Origin: an uncultured Blautia sp. | Lineage (GTDB): Bacteria; Bacillota; Clostridia; Lachnospirales; Lachnospiraceae | DNA length: 14,007 nt | Reading direction: 5' to 3' | Assembly: GCA_900551465.1 (NCBI GenBank) | Contig: URWL01000013.1 | Span: forward strand, 1-14,007 | In this document: positions 13,909-14,007 of the stretch, one piece after another | How the letters are laid out: each line of letters starts with the position of its first letter | Numbering within the stretch: the first letter of the stretch is position 1 | Made by a program: the position numbers and the translations under genes | Notes under the pieces: model-generated | What the model saw: only the letters and a program-made list of their open reading frames with translations | Told to the model about the DNA's origin: nothing | The model's database searches: none

Positions 13909-14007
13909 TTAAACCGTCACTTTTGTTCCTGTAAATTTACCATGAACTGCATTTACAATACTGTTCTCTTCCTCCAGTCCAAAAACAAGCATCGGCATTT
14001 TCTGTTC
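13909..14007 (-). CDS. pyrH: UMP kinase, C-terminal end
   Basis: The last 32 codons and stop of a gene that enters from the right edge. The sequence contains MPMLVFGLEEENSIVNAV followed by GKFTGTKVTV, which fits the C-terminal strand and final residues of bacterial UMP kinase (UMP + ATP to UDP) in clostridia. The catalytic part is outside the window. The identification rests on this short tail together with its place directly before frr, where pyrH is almost always found. Confidence 0.85.
   Translation of the reverse strand, partial: EQKMPMLVFGLEEENSIVNAVHGKFTGTKVTV

Noticed and set aside
1..14007. CRISPR arrays, insertion sequences, integrase or phage genes, defence or toxin modules
   Set aside because: No regularly spaced repeats, terminal inverted repeats or transposase/integrase motifs are visible; every long interval is filled by recognisable core genes.

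Overview
The window is a stretch of core chromosome from a low-to-mid GC, endospore-forming Firmicute, most likely a member of Clostridia and probably Lachnospiraceae. The grounds are the gene order, strong AGGAGG-type ribosome binding sites, a SleC-type spore cortex-lytic enzyme, a primary sigma factor of clostridial layout, and TGS-fused nucleoside kinase next to a Nif3-like protein. The genus is an inference; no rRNA is present. All recognised genes lie on the minus strand, so the region is transcribed from right to left.

Right block (about 14007 down to 7921): the C-terminal end of pyrH, then frr, uppS, cdsA, dxr, rseP and a membrane-anchored phosphodiester glycosidase-domain (NAGPA) protein. 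This is the widely conserved translation/isoprenoid/phospholipid/envelope cluster. From uppS to the glycosidase gene the gaps are 1 to 42 nt, consistent with one transcript. UppS makes the undecaprenyl carrier, Dxr commits carbon to the MEP pathway that feeds it, CdsA makes CDP-diacylglycerol, and RseP is the intramembrane site-2 protease. A 13-bp perfect hairpin separates frr from uppS.

Centre (7920 to 6531): a 429-residue SleC-like germination-specific cortex-lytic enzyme with its own upstream element that fits the mother-cell sigma-E consensus (CATACAAT, 14-bp spacer, GTATAAT). This is the sporulation-specific part of the window.

tRNA block (6530 to 5861): two identical class II tRNA-Leu genes with anticodon AAG, inside a 151-bp direct repeat (one mismatch) that also carries the leader and the -10 element. 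Each copy has a near-consensus sigma-A promoter (TTGACT, 17 bp, TATACT). The upstream copy is closed by a good intrinsic terminator; the downstream copy has no convincing one before dgt.

Left block (5860 down to 1): dgt-like HD triphosphohydrolase, dnaG primase, rpoD (primary sigma), trmK (tRNA m1A22 methyltransferase), a short Nif3-like metal-binding protein, and the N-terminal 113 residues of a TGS-domain nucleoside kinase that runs off the left edge. This is the macromolecular-synthesis operon typical of Firmicutes (dnaG-sigA-trmK-nif3) with a clostridial dgt at its head.

I see no mobile element, CRISPR array, phage gene, defence system or clearly foreign DNA. No undescribed multi-gene system is evident. 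The points most worth checking are the A34 tRNA-Leu pair, the sigma-E-like promoter of sleC, the glycosidase gene at the end of the uppS-rseP cluster, and possible read-through from the tRNA promoter into dgt-dnaG-rpoD.
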